Notes: generated by a model from the letters alone, not told the origin. DNA of 64,000 nt from an uncultured Flavobacterium sp. (GCF_951805225.1 NZ_OX638201.1:2108001-2172000); one strand, 5' to 3'; positions 42,659 to 52,013 are shown, numbered from the stretch's first letter. Numbers and translations: made by a program.

Positions 42659-43141
42659 ATGAAAAGTTTCTCCTTTCAACCTATAAGTAATAATGACGCT
42701 AACATTTTGATTCTAGGCACAATGCCTGGAACAAAATCATTAGAAATCAATCAATATTATGGACACAATCAAAATAATTTCTGGAAATTTATGTTCACGA
42801 TTCTAAAGGAGGATTTCTCTACGGATTATGAAACCAGAAAGGCGCTTTTGCAGAAAAATAAAATTGCGCTTTGGGATGTTCTTCAATATTGTGATCGCAT
42901 TGGAAGTCTGGACAGCGCAATCAAAAACGAAATTGCTAATGATTTTGAGACGTTTTTAAAACAACATCCCAACATAAAAACGATTTTCTTTAACGGACAA
43001 AAAGCGGCGGCATTTTTTAAGAAGTATGTTCATTTAGAAAAACCGTATCAACTTATTACACTTCCTTCAACAAGTCCGGCAAATGCAAGTCAATCTTTTC
43101 AGTCTAAACTTGACCAATGGAAAATTATTGAGACTTTTTAA
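42659..43141 (+). CDS. Family-6 uracil-DNA-glycosylase-superfamily enzyme (deoxyinosine type)
   Basis: A 160-residue repair enzyme. ILILGTMPGTKSLEINQYYG (residues 14-33) and NNFWKFM form the active-site motif 1, and LPSTSPANA near residue 140 is motif 2, as in hypoxanthine-DNA glycosylases. It should cut deaminated bases out of DNA. The start at 42659 is chosen because the 54 residues encoded upstream are hydrophobic, lack homology-like pattern and overlap the spacer with no signal cleavage. Cytosolic, alone in its unit. Confidence 0.85.
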   Translation: MKSFSFQPISNNDANILILGTMPGTKSLEINQYYGHNQNNFWKFMFTILKEDFSTDYETRKALLQKNKIALWDVLQYCDRIGSLDSAIKNEIANDFETFLKQHPNIKTIFFNGQKAAAFFKKYVHLEKPYQLITLPSTSPANASQSFQSKLDQWKIIETF

Positions 43142-43423
43142 TTTCATTTTAAAAAGTCAATATTGAAATCATGTAACATTTCTCATTTAAAATATAACAA
43201 TAAACTTCTCCTTCTGTAATAATTTTACAATAACGAAATAAAGCCATAGAATGGATCACAGCAAAAGAAAATGAGGCTTTTCGAATTATTGATATTACTA
43301 AGAAAACTGTAAAAAGTTTAATTATAGAGGAAACATTGGTTATGTTAGTTTATTTTTGGGAAAAGCTATTCTATTTTAGGGTAGCTTTGTTTTTTTTAAG
43401 TACAAACCAAAAACAAAATATTT
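43142..43423. other. Spacer without a recognised gene
   Basis: AT-rich. An open frame from about 43240 encodes WITAKENEAFRIIDITKK and runs on into the next gene in another frame. It has no start codon with context and no recognised domain, so it is left uncalled. No promoter box or hairpin stands out. Confidence 0.3.
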
Positions 43424-43858
43424 ATGAAAATCCAAACCTATTACAATCACATACGGTTTTATCCCCCACACCATTTTGTTTATTATCCTGTGCTGACGTT
43501 GTTTTTAATCGCCAGTATTTATTTTGCATTCACTACAAACGACACTCTTATTTGGTCGTTTATTAGCGTTGGCTTTGTATTTTTATTCTGCTTAGCGTTT
43601 ATGCTGCGCCAACATTATGCACTTATTCTACAAAATCGAATCGTAAGATTAGAAATCCGTTATCGTTATTTTACTTTAACCGGAAAACGATTTGAAGAAA
43701 TCGAATATAAATTAACCGACGATCAAATATTTGCTTTGAGATTTGCTCCAGACGAAGAGTTTTTACCTCTTCTTGAAGATGCCATAAAAAATAATCTTAC
43801 CGGAGATTCCATAAAAAAAGCAATCGTACACTGGAAAGCCGATTATAATAGAGTTTAG
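43424..43858 (+). CDS. DUF6526-family membrane protein
   Basis: A 144-residue protein beginning MKIQTYYNHIRFYPPHHFVYY. Two TM helices follow (residues 18-36 and 42-60), then a cytoplasmic domain with DQIFALRFAPDEEFLPLLEDAI. I associate this layout with DUF6526, a Bacteroidota family of unknown function. It ends 32 nt before the convergent membrane-protein gene. TTAGGTTCTGAGATACTAAGG words near 43866-43908 resemble those at 39969 and 41392. Confidence 0.7.
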   Translation: MKIQTYYNHIRFYPPHHFVYYPVLTLFLIASIYFAFTTNDTLIWSFISVGFVFLFCLAFMLRQHYALILQNRIVRLEIRYRYFTLTGKRFEEIEYKLTDDQIFALRFAPDEEFLPLLEDAIKNNLTGDSIKKAIVHWKADYNRV

Positions 43859-43889
43859 TTTTTTTTTAAGGTTCTTAGGTTCTGAGATA

Positions 43890-45068
43890 CTAAGGTTCTA
43901 AGACTCTTCTTTTTAGATTGAACAAAATATAAATCAAGAAAAGAATCAACCAAACGGTTATAATAACACCGAAAAAAATCGCAATAATCGACGGATGAAG
44001 GTAATTTGGTTCATAAAATAATCTTTCTAAAGTGTCGAATTTTTCCGCTAATACTTTTCGATCAAAATTGTTTCTGATTGCATTTAGTGGTTCATCATTA
44101 TGATTTTTATAATACTCAACATCTTTTACAAGATTGTTGGGAACGATCTGACTTTCGACCTTATATTTTTTAAACAAAGTATCTAACTTTTGGAAATTAG
44201 ATTGCAACGAATCTTTCTTGTATTTATAAATTAGCTTATATCTTTTGACAGCGGCATCAAATTGCTGTTGCTCAATCGGGATTCCGTTTACTGGTTTATA
44301 AAGTGATTTATTTTCGATAAAAATACAAATATCTTCATCATACTTTGGGTTTACTTCTCTGCCTTTGTAGATAATTTCAGTGCTGTCTTTGATACTTTTT
44401 TTCGTTATAATTCTTTTCGAAATTTCGTCTTTATCAAAACCTATTTTATCCAAAATTGTATTCGTTGCTGCCGAAACTTTATCAAAATCTGATGTAAGTA
44501 CTTTCAGCGTGTCGATACTGTAATATGTGCTTTGTGTATTATAATATTGATCTGAGATTAAAGTGCTGTCAACGACTTCAATAACCGGATAAGGTTTTGG
44601 ATATAAAATATTAACCGGATTAAATAATTTCTCAGAACTATACGATGTATAATTATATAAAAACGGATTCAATACATTCAGTAAATCTTTGTCTTTATTA
44701 AAATTGGTTTCAGACAATTCAGTTTTCAATTTTGCATTGAGTCCAAAACTATAACTCACAAAAAATGAAAAACTCAAAAAGGAAACCAACAGCAATAAAA
44801 AGCCAATTTGAAGTAGTTTAGCAAAAGGATAACGCTGTTGCGAATGATTTTTAATTAAGAAAATCAGAAAGAAAAGCAAGAATAAACCACTTATAAAAAA
44901 GTGCGAAATAGAGACATCATCATAAAACTTAAACCTATAAAACTCAAAGTAAATATTGATATCTCCAATACCGGCAAACTTAAAATAACCGTATAAAAAA
45001 TACGCCAAATGTATCAGTAATAATACTCCAAAAGACTTTATAAAGAATTGTTTTAATTTTTTGTCCAT
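43890..45068 (-). CDS. Four-TM protein with large periplasmic domain, unknown
   Basis: A 392-residue protein. Three TM helices lie in the first 110 residues (FGVLLLIHLAYFLYGYF; ISHFFISGLFLLFFLIFLI; FLLLLVSFLSFSFFVSYSF). A ~240-residue Lys/Tyr-rich loop follows, then one TM helix near the C-terminus (AIFFGVIITVWLILFLIYILF). No family recognised and no motif of a known enzyme. It stands alone. Inner membrane by composition; function unknown. Confidence 0.6.
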   Translation of the reverse strand: MDKKLKQFFIKSFGVLLLIHLAYFLYGYFKFAGIGDINIYFEFYRFKFYDDVSISHFFISGLFLLFFLIFLIKNHSQQRYPFAKLLQIGFLLLLVSFLSFSFFVSYSFGLNAKLKTELSETNFNKDKDLLNVLNPFLYNYTSYSSEKLFNPVNILYPKPYPVIEVVDSTLISDQYYNTQSTYYSIDTLKVLTSDFDKVSAATNTILDKIGFDKDEISKRIITKKSIKDSTEIIYKGREVNPKYDEDICIFIENKSLYKPVNGIPIEQQQFDAAVKRYKLIYKYKKDSLQSNFQKLDTLFKKYKVESQIVPNNLVKDVEYYKNHNDEPLNAIRNNFDRKVLAEKFDTLERLFYEPNYLHPSIIAIFFGVIITVWLILFLIYILFNLKRRVLEP

Positions 45069-45162
45069 ATTTTTTTTCAGATTATACTTTCAAATATAGA
45101 GAATCAAATTTAAATATCACTTATAAAGTTACAGACACAATATCATTAAAAACGACAAAAAA

Positions 45163-45193
45163 AAGACGCACTGCTGTGCGCCTCTACGGAAAA
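45163..45193. repeat. Third copy of the GACGCACTGCTGTGCGCC palindrome
   Basis: AAGACGCACTGCTGTGCGCC then CTCTACGGAAAA, same orientation as 41265-41359 but alone, in the spacer between two minus-strand genes. Confidence 0.65.
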
Positions 45194-45228
45194 CCTTTGT
45201 CCCTTTGCTACTATGAACCTTTGAACCT

Positions 45229-46647
45229 CTATTTAACTTCAAATCCTTCTTTCGTTATCTCCTTTTCAACTTTATCAATCAATTTATTAGTTTTTCCGGT
45301 AAGTCTTTCTTTTTTCCAATCGCCTTTAGAATAAATTGAAACTGTAATTATAGCCGTTACAACTGTTGAAATAGGAAAAGCCCACCAAATTCCAATTTTC
45401 CCAAGTGAAGTATTATGTGATAAAATATAGGCAAGCGGAAATTGTAAAACCCATTGCGAAACCAATGTCAAAATCATTGGAAGTGTCGTGTTACCAACCG
45501 CTCTAAAAACACCAAGCAAACACATTTGAAGTCCCAGAAATCCCCATGAAAGACATGTGATTCTTAAAAAAGTTGTTCCTCCTTCAATAACTGCTGGTTC
45601 GTTTGGCACGAAAAAAGCAATAAAATGTGGAGCGAAAGCATAAGCAATCAAACCAATTCCGGTTAATAATCCGAAACCTAAATAAGCGCCTAATTTGGCA
45701 ATTTTACCTGCGCGAAGCATATTTCCTGCACCAATATTTTGTCCTACCAAAGTTGCGATTGCCATCGAAAGTCCTAATGCCGGAATCATAATCAGTTGAA
45801 TCAAATTTGATCCCGCTCCATATGAAGCCACAGTCGTGGTTCCAAAATGGACAATTAAAAAAGTGATTGCTGTTAAACCAATCGCACGCATAGATTGTTC
45901 AATCGAAGATGGAAAACCAATTTTAAACGCTTTCTTAATATGTTTATAATCAGGTTTAAAATCTTTTAATTGTAGATGAATACCGTGTTTTCCTCTGAAC
46001 AAAATAGCAAAACCTATAATAATCGCCAGACTTTGAGTTGATAATGTTGCCAAAGCTGCTCCTTTTACGCCCATTGCTGGAATAAAATTCCACCCGAAAA
46101 TAAACAACGGATCTAGAGCAAAATTTAGAATAACGGTTCCTAACACGATATAAACCGGCAAAGTAACACGTCCAACGCCTCGCATTACAGATTGAAATAT
46201 CATAAAACTGAAACTAAAAACCAGTCCGATAAAGGCAATTTGCATAAAACCCAAAGCGTCTTTATAAACTTCTGGTGTGACTTTTAAAAGCGTTAGAAAA
46301 TAAGGACTCAAAAAATAGCCAATAATTGATAAACCAATCGAAACTGTGACTACCATTAATAAGGTTTGAGCTGCGACATGATTTACCATTTCTTGTTGTC
46401 CGGCGCCAAAATATTGCGCAATTAAAATTGATCCTGCAATTGCCAAACCTGTTCCTAAAGCAATTGTCAAAAAGATTACGGGCGTACTTACAGAAACTGC
46501 TGCAACGGCATCTCCGCCCAAACGTCCAACCCAGAAAGCATCAACTAATTGATAAGCGGCTTGTAATAAATTGGCAATCATAATAGGAACTGCCAATTTT
46601 AATAATGAAGAAAGTATAGGTCCTTCTAATAATTCGTTTTTATTCAT
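45229..46647 (-). CDS. MATE-family multidrug exporter
   Basis: A 472-residue inner-membrane protein with 12 TM helices, of the NorM/DinF type. It opens GPILSSLLKLAVPIMIANLLQAAYQLVDAFWVGRLGGDAV, here seen as two pieces of the standard MATE entry (residues 8-47). It exchanges Na+ or H+ for cationic drugs. It lies 188 bp downstream of a MarR-family gene on the same strand and is probably under its control. Full length for the family. Confidence 0.92.
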   Translation of the reverse strand: MNKNELLEGPILSSLLKLAVPIMIANLLQAAYQLVDAFWVGRLGGDAVAAVSVSTPVIFLTIALGTGLAIAGSILIAQYFGAGQQEMVNHVAAQTLLMVVTVSIGLSIIGYFLSPYFLTLLKVTPEVYKDALGFMQIAFIGLVFSFSFMIFQSVMRGVGRVTLPVYIVLGTVILNFALDPLFIFGWNFIPAMGVKGAALATLSTQSLAIIIGFAILFRGKHGIHLQLKDFKPDYKHIKKAFKIGFPSSIEQSMRAIGLTAITFLIVHFGTTTVASYGAGSNLIQLIMIPALGLSMAIATLVGQNIGAGNMLRAGKIAKLGAYLGFGLLTGIGLIAYAFAPHFIAFFVPNEPAVIEGGTTFLRITCLSWGFLGLQMCLLGVFRAVGNTTLPMILTLVSQWVLQFPLAYILSHNTSLGKIGIWWAFPISTVVTAIITVSIYSKGDWKKERLTGKTNKLIDKVEKEITKEGFEVK

Positions 46648-46671
46648 TTTTTATTTTATAATGTTTGTTTG

Positions 46672-46836
46672 TTTTTTGCCCGCGGATTTTACGGATTAAA
46701 CGGGTTTTCGTGGATTTTTTTGCTTTAAAAATTGAAAATTACTTGTTTACCAATTTTAAAAATTCGTGGCAATATTTTCCTTAATAATAAACCAGTGAAA
46801 ATCCGTTTAATCCGTAAAATCTGTGGGCTATTTTTT
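46672..46836. repeat. Inverted repeat between MATE and MarR genes
   Basis: TTTTTTGCCCGCGGATTTTA with CGGATTAAACGG (46672-46704) faces CCGTTTAATCCG with TAAAATCTGTGGGC (46803-46829). The same GCCCGCGGATTTAACGG word starts the palindrome at 60597. The right arm runs into the MarR stop codon. Confidence 0.65.
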
Positions 46837-47299
46837 AAAGTACATCTAGTTTATCTGCATAACCTTTAATCGTTTCCAGGGCTTCTATTCTTTCTTTGGC
46901 AGAAAAAACAGAAAGAACTTCATCTTCGGATTTTTTCATTAAAGTGCGAATGTTTTTTGCCAATTTGATTCCTTCTTCGGTGAGACTTACAACGTTCTTT
47001 CGTTTGTCGTCTTCGTCTTTTTGAACCTCAACCAAATTCTTTTTTTCTAAAGCATTGATACTTCTTAAAATTGATGATTTATCCCGCATTGTCATATCTG
47101 AAAGTTCTCTTTGCGAAAGATTCTTTCGCTGCAAAATCATAATTAAAGGAAGTTGTTCGAGTTGCAAAGTAATTCCCGCCTCATTCATAAGTGCATTTGT
47201 ACGACGAAAAATAGTTCGTTTCATTCGATGAATCTGAAAGAAGAAACTATCTGATATTTCATCTTTAAAAGTATCAAAATCTGTTGTTGATTTTTCCAT
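46835..47299 (-). CDS. MarR-family transcriptional regulator
   Basis: A 154-residue winged-helix regulator. The DNA-binding region (LSQRELSDMTMRDKSSILRSINALEKKNLVE, residues 58-88 given here in part) and the KDEDDKRKNVVSLTEEG wing are typical. It lies upstream of the MATE exporter on the same strand. A TGACATGTCA palindrome in its promoter (47322-47331) suggests it represses itself and the exporter until a ligand binds. Confidence 0.88.
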   Translation of the reverse strand: MEKSTTDFDTFKDEISDSFFFQIHRMKRTIFRRTNALMNEAGITLQLEQLPLIMILQRKNLSQRELSDMTMRDKSSILRSINALEKKNLVEVQKDEDDKRKNVVSLTEEGIKLAKNIRTLMKKSEDEVLSVFSAKERIEALETIKGYADKLDVL

Positions 47300-47303
47300 T
47301 AGA

Positions 47304-47332
47304 CAAAATTACAAAAAAGAGTGACATGTCAA
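47304..47332 (-). promoter_or_regulatory. Promoter and TGACATGTCA palindrome, MarR gene
   Basis: On the minus strand TTG (complement of 47330-47332), 18 nt, then TAATTTTG (complement of 47304-47311). The perfect palindrome TGACATGTCA at 47322-47331 overlaps the TTG box, so its occupant would block the promoter. Confidence 0.65.
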
Positions 47333-47472
47333 CTAATTTTAACTAAAAATACATATCTAATTGACTATCAGATTAATTATAGAAATAATAAATCCAAAAA
47401 AATGAAATGAATGATTTTTTTCGCTAACTTTAAGTGTTAAAAATCTTATTAACTAAATCTAAAAATAATCCA

Positions 47473-48390
47473 ATGAAAAAATTACTTTATTTTTTGATAG
47501 TTTTTGCTTTTTGGTTTTCTGTTAAGGCACAAAACACAGCTGAAATCCCCGTGGAAAACGCTTTACAAACGATACAAAACGATAATTCTGATAAATTCCA
47601 GAACTATGATGACGAAGATCTTCCTTGGCACGCAAGACGTTTTAAAGTTACAGCCGGAGCATTTTTTCCGATTAACAATACCGAAGTTGAAGTAGGAAGC
47701 AACAATGGAAATTTTGGAAATCTAATTGATTTTGAAAAAGATTTAGGCTTTAATAAAAGTAGTCAATCTTTTACAGCAACATTTGAATGGAGAATTTCAA
47801 GAAGATCCAGACTTGGTTCTGAATATTTTTATTTGAACAGATCTTCGACAAAAGTCCTTCAAAAAGATATCGAATTTGGCGATCATACTTATCCAGTAGA
47901 TGCAAGGGTTTCTGCTTTTATGGACAATCAGATTATCCGAATTTATTACGGTTATGCTTTTATATCTAAACCAAAGTATGAAATAGGCGCATTAATAGGT
48001 GCACACGTCATGTTAATAGATGTAGGTTTAAGGCTGGAAGGTCAAACACAACAGCTCGAATATCGTGATAATTTTAGTGTAACCGCACCTCTACCGGATA
48101 TTGGAGTTTGGGGAGAGTTTGTACTGGGAAAAAAATGGGGTTTATATGCTAATTTCAATTATCTCGCTGTTAAAATCAATGATATCGATGGCCGTCTTTT
48201 GAGTTACAACTTATCTGTTTTATATAATGTTTACAAAAACTTCAGTTTAACAGCAGGATACACAGGTTTAAACATTAGAGTTGATGCTCAAAAAGAAAGA
48301 CTTAACGGATTCTTTAAATGGGGTTATAACGGACCTACTATTGCTGCAACGTACTCTTTTGGTAATCATGTTAAGCTTTATAAACACTGA
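47473..48390 (+). CDS. Secreted protein, probable outer-membrane beta-barrel
   Basis: A 305-residue protein. I start at ATG 47473, which places a signal peptide (LLYFLIVFAFWFSVKAQ) at the N-terminus. The mature part alternates short hydrophobic and polar stretches with terminal aromatic residues (FTATFEWRISRRSRLGSEYFY; LSVLYNVYKNFSLTAGYTGL), ending in ATYSFGNHVKLYKH. This beta-strand pattern suggests an 8- to 10-stranded barrel. No named family recognised. Alone on the plus strand. Confidence 0.6.
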   Translation: MKKLLYFLIVFAFWFSVKAQNTAEIPVENALQTIQNDNSDKFQNYDDEDLPWHARRFKVTAGAFFPINNTEVEVGSNNGNFGNLIDFEKDLGFNKSSQSFTATFEWRISRRSRLGSEYFYLNRSSTKVLQKDIEFGDHTYPVDARVSAFMDNQIIRIYYGYAFISKPKYEIGALIGAHVMLIDVGLRLEGQTQQLEYRDNFSVTAPLPDIGVWGEFVLGKKWGLYANFNYLAVKINDIDGRLLSYNLSVLYNVYKNFSLTAGYTGLNIRVDAQKERLNGFFKWGYNGPTIAATYSFGNHVKLYKH

Positions 48391-48623
48391 AATTAATTGT
48401 TAATTATTAATTATGAATTATGAATTGTGAGTTATGAATTAATGATTGTAAACTAAATAAACAATTGTCTACAATATTGCGCACAAAGATTTATCAACAC
48501 AAAGCTTTGCGAACTTCGCGTTTTCTAACACATAACCAATAAAAAATCTTAGCGTGCTTTGCGGTAAAATTGACACAGTTTTAAATGAACTTAAATAACT
48601 TACATGGTTAATACAAAATAACA

Positions 48624-48653
48624 AACCCGATACCTTTCTCAAGATATCGGGTT
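48624..48653 (-). terminator. Hairpin downstream of the polysaccharide locus
   Basis: AACCCGATA (48624-48632) pairs with TATCGGGTT (48645-48653). Read on the minus strand it lies 43 nt after the GH97 stop and is followed by a T-rich stretch, so it may end the locus transcript. The rest of 48391-48695 holds short direct repeats of CTTTGCG-type words and a TTAACTCAAAA at 48671. Confidence 0.6.
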
Positions 48654-48695
48654 CATTGCTCAAACCAAACTTAACTCAAAATAAAATTTACTAAC

Positions 48696-50720
48696 TTATT
48701 TCTCGATTGGAGAGAATTTTATCGCTGTTCCTCCGCCAGCTGCCAATTTAATATTCAGTATTGTTTTACTATTTACTTTTTGTTTTGAAATTGCAACCGG
48801 ATAAGGATTTGTTTTATAATTTGCTCCTGCTCCATCAGCATAAATTTCGGCTTCGTAATCTTTTCCTGCATCTAGAAATGGCAAGGCTACTTTAAGATCT
48901 CTGGCGTCTCTATTTGTGATAGATCCCAAATACCAATTTTTTCCATCCCAGTCTTTACGCACAATTGTGGTATATTCTCCAATTTTAGAATCCAAAACTT
49001 TAGTGTCTGACCAATTGCACGGAACTTCTTTTACAAATTCAAACTCAGGTTTTCCTTCGTAGTTTTCCGGTAAATCAGACGCCATTTGCAACGGACTATA
49101 AATGATTACATACAATGCCAATTGGTTTGCCAAAGTCGTTTGAACTCGCGCTCCAGATGGTGTTTTATAATCAAAATTGAAATTCCCCGGCGTATAATCA
49201 AATGGACCTGAAAGCATTCTTGTAAACGGTAAAGTCGTTAAATGTTCTGGAGTATTTCCGCCATCAACAGACCAAGCGTTGTATTCCTGTCCGCGTCCGC
49301 CTTCTTGTGACATGAAGTTTGGATATGTACGTTGTAATCCTGTTCCTTTTATAGGCTCGTGATTATCAATCATGATATGATATTTGGCTGCCGTTTCCAT
49401 TACTTTTCTGTAATGACGTGCTCCGTATTGGCTGTCATGCCATTCTTTTTTATCCAAATATTTATTTACATAACCTGTTTTTACGGTATTCACGCCCATT
49501 TTCTGATACAGTTTAAAAGCATCTTCCAATTGGCTTTCGTAATGTTTTGTGGCTCCCGCCGTTTCGTGATGTCCTATTAAACGAACATTTTTAATAGCAG
49601 CATATTTTGTAATTTCTTCCAAATTAAAATCGGGATATGCTTTAGTAAAACTAAATGCAGATCCATCGGCAGTCCAGTCGCCGTCCCAGCCCTCGTTCCA
49701 GCCTTCTACCAGAACGCCGTCAAAATTGTTTTTCGCAGCAAAATCAATGTATTCTTTTGTATTCTTAGTTGTCGCCCCATGTTTTGGTCCTTGTCCCCAA
49801 GTATATTTTTCTAAGTGCATTCCCCACCAGATTCCAATATATTTTGAAGGTGTAATCCAGGAAAGATCTTCAATTTTCGAAGGATCGTTCAGATTTAGCA
49901 TTATAGTCGAAGTAGCAACTTCTCCAGCCGTTTTGCCTACAACAATGGTTCTCCAAGGTGTATTAAAAGGTGTTTCGGCATATACTTTTACTCCGTCTGC
50001 CCAAGGCACCAATTCGCTTTTATATTGTTTGTCACTTGTTTTTAAAAGTGTCATTGAAGCGAAATCAGTCAAATTTGCTTCGTGAATTGCAACGTACAAC
50101 TTCTCTTTTGTTTCAAAAGTTGCCGGTGTATTTATGGTATCAGTTTTACTAATTGGTGTTTTGCGATATGTACTTTCGTAATAACTGTTTTCGCGGTGCA
50201 CCGGAATCCACCAAACATCATTGTCTGATTTGAATGTGAATTGTGTGATTTCATTCGCAATTTTTACTTTACCTAAATGTGGTTGTTTTGGAAAAAAATA
50301 TCTAAAACCAACTCCATCATCAAAAACTCTGAAAATGATATCTACTAAACGTTCTTCGCCTTTTGCTTCTTTCAGGTGAACAATTAGTTCATTGTGGTGA
50401 TCTCTCACTTTTCTGAATTCTCCCCAAGGTTGTTCCCAGGTTTCATCAGCAGCTTTTTCTTCGGTGGAAACCACTTCAAAACCTTCTGTCATTTTTTGGA
50501 TTCCCTGAAATTCAAATCCCATTAAAGAAGGTTCTATAACTGATTTTCCGCCTGACGTAAAACTATATTCGGGCTGACCTGAAGCGGTTAATTCAAAAAC
50601 TAATTCAACGTTTTTTCCCGGAGAACTTATTCTGTATGTTTTTTTAGTACCAGCACTGCAGGCGTAAATTAATATTGACGCTAAAGCAATTAGACAGTAT
50701 CTATATCTTATGTTTTTCAT
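48696..50720 (-). CDS. GH97 inverting alpha-glucosidase-like enzyme (SusB type)
   Basis: A 674-residue lipoprotein (signal ending LIYACS, Cys21). An N-terminal beta-sandwich (~25-280), a catalytic barrel (~290-560) and a C-terminal beta-domain follow. The acids E386 (HHETAG), E455 (NHEP), E473 (QEGG) and E479 (GQEY) are spaced 69, 18 and 6 apart, matching the SusB set E439, E508, E526 and E532 as I recall it. The retaining subgroup's Asp in VKIDFM is absent; VKTGYV at 413-418 has Gly, as in inverting members. It should release glucose from alpha-glucosides in the periplasm or at the surface. Last gene of the locus. Confidence 0.9.
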   Translation of the reverse strand: MKNIRYRYCLIALASILIYACSAGTKKTYRISSPGKNVELVFELTASGQPEYSFTSGGKSVIEPSLMGFEFQGIQKMTEGFEVVSTEEKAADETWEQPWGEFRKVRDHHNELIVHLKEAKGEERLVDIIFRVFDDGVGFRYFFPKQPHLGKVKIANEITQFTFKSDNDVWWIPVHRENSYYESTYRKTPISKTDTINTPATFETKEKLYVAIHEANLTDFASMTLLKTSDKQYKSELVPWADGVKVYAETPFNTPWRTIVVGKTAGEVATSTIMLNLNDPSKIEDLSWITPSKYIGIWWGMHLEKYTWGQGPKHGATTKNTKEYIDFAAKNNFDGVLVEGWNEGWDGDWTADGSAFSFTKAYPDFNLEEITKYAAIKNVRLIGHHETAGATKHYESQLEDAFKLYQKMGVNTVKTGYVNKYLDKKEWHDSQYGARHYRKVMETAAKYHIMIDNHEPIKGTGLQRTYPNFMSQEGGRGQEYNAWSVDGGNTPEHLTTLPFTRMLSGPFDYTPGNFNFDYKTPSGARVQTTLANQLALYVIIYSPLQMASDLPENYEGKPEFEFVKEVPCNWSDTKVLDSKIGEYTTIVRKDWDGKNWYLGSITNRDARDLKVALPFLDAGKDYEAEIYADGAGANYKTNPYPVAISKQKVNSKTILNIKLAAGGGTAIKFSPIEK

Positions 50721-50745
50721 TATTTAATTGTATTAATTACAACTC

Positions 50746-51990
50746 TTATTTAATTTCATTTATTAACTGTTTTGCTTTTGCGGGCTGCATTGAAACAAAG
50801 TAATTAAAGGCCTGATCTAATTTTTTCTGGGCATCGGCGTTACCCTTTTTTTCTACTCTCAGATTATAAAGTTTACTGATATCGGGAAAAACCGTTTCGG
50901 TATTTTTTACACCGGCAAATGCTTTTACTTTTTCGATGTAACTATAACCAAATTCCGTTGTAGGTTCGAACATTGTTCCTTCGCCAAAGTCATTCCAGGT
51001 GATCAATTGCAGGTAGTTTAAATTTGCATTTTTAGCCAAAGAAAGTGTTTCATCAAGTGTGGCTCCATTGTTTGGTTCTATTGTCCAGCCAATTGCTGCT
51101 CCACCACCACCTTCGGCATAAAAATCTTTAAAACCGGGATAAGCACTTCCCATTGCAAAAGAAAGTTTTGGTTTTGTATTGGTATAAAAATTGGTCAGAT
51201 AAGTGTTGTTTTTATAAACCCAGGCATATTCACCCGAAGCATTAGCTCCAGCTTCTACAGATTGATCCCAAAGGGTTAAAAAAGTAGGTTTTGTAGTTAA
51301 CGTATTAAAAACGTTTGTCCACTCTGCAGGTGTTTGCAATATTATTGGACCAAAATTTAGCAACAAAGGTTTTCCGTTTATTTTGATATAACTTGCATCG
51401 TCAAAATAATTGTTTTGCAGGTATGCCAAATCTGTTTTTGCAGCTGCGGTTACAGAAATTGCTTTTCCGGCATCAACGGCATTTTTTGTGGTTCTGTCTT
51501 CATACACAATCGCATATTGAAGTCCTACTTTGTCTAACATTGCAATTAATTGCTCTGTATTTTCTTTTACCATTCGGTAATCGTTGACGTCGTAAGTTCC
51601 GTACCAATCGATTAAAAGTCCATCAATTCCAGAATATTTCATCAATAATAAATGATTTTCAATCACATTTTTATCGCCAGAATGGTATGGACCAATTAGT
51701 GGATAATAATAGGACGCTATTTCTCTGCGGCCGTTTGCTCCTACATTGTTTGGATTCTTGTTTGCCATTGTCCAGTGATATCCCCATTTTTTATCGGCAC
51801 TACTTTCATTGGTTTCAAACCAAGGCATATAATGAACGTAAATCTTGGTGCTATTTGTTTTTTCGATTGCAACTGGCGCAAATGTTTCTGGTTCTGTAGG
51901 TTTGTCTGAACCTTTATCATCACTGCTGCAACCGGCGACAACCAAAATATTCAGGACTCCAAAAAACAATAATGTGATATATCTTTTCAT
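50746..51990 (-). CDS. GH71/99-like glycoside hydrolase lipoprotein
   Basis: A 414-residue lipoprotein (signal ending VVAGCS, Cys21). The body has IYVHYMPWFET, YYPLIGPYHSGD and GIDGLLIDWYG, the entry motifs of the GH99-like group. W332-NDFGEG-T-M-F-E342 near the end resembles the WNDYGE acid motif of GH71 and the acid pair of GH99, with D334 and E337 as candidates. GH71 members cut alpha-1,3-glucan and GH99 members cut alpha-mannan. Here it lies between SusD and a SusB-like enzyme, so an alpha-glucan substrate is more likely, but this is inferred. A helical C-terminal tail follows. Confidence 0.78.
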   Translation of the reverse strand: MKRYITLLFFGVLNILVVAGCSSDDKGSDKPTEPETFAPVAIEKTNSTKIYVHYMPWFETNESSADKKWGYHWTMANKNPNNVGANGRREIASYYYPLIGPYHSGDKNVIENHLLLMKYSGIDGLLIDWYGTYDVNDYRMVKENTEQLIAMLDKVGLQYAIVYEDRTTKNAVDAGKAISVTAAAKTDLAYLQNNYFDDASYIKINGKPLLLNFGPIILQTPAEWTNVFNTLTTKPTFLTLWDQSVEAGANASGEYAWVYKNNTYLTNFYTNTKPKLSFAMGSAYPGFKDFYAEGGGGAAIGWTIEPNNGATLDETLSLAKNANLNYLQLITWNDFGEGTMFEPTTEFGYSYIEKVKAFAGVKNTETVFPDISKLYNLRVEKKGNADAQKKLDQAFNYFVSMQPAKAKQLINEIK

Positions 51991-52013
51991 ATTGATTTTA
52001 TTTTTGATTTTAT

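Noticed and set aside
43336..43566. 76-codon open frame overlapping the DUF6526 gene
   Set aside because: It overlaps the start of a better-supported gene in another frame and has no recognisable protein pattern.
48469..48663. 64-codon open frame on the minus strand
   Set aside because: It spans the terminator-like hairpin after GH97 and short CTTTGCG repeats; no domain.
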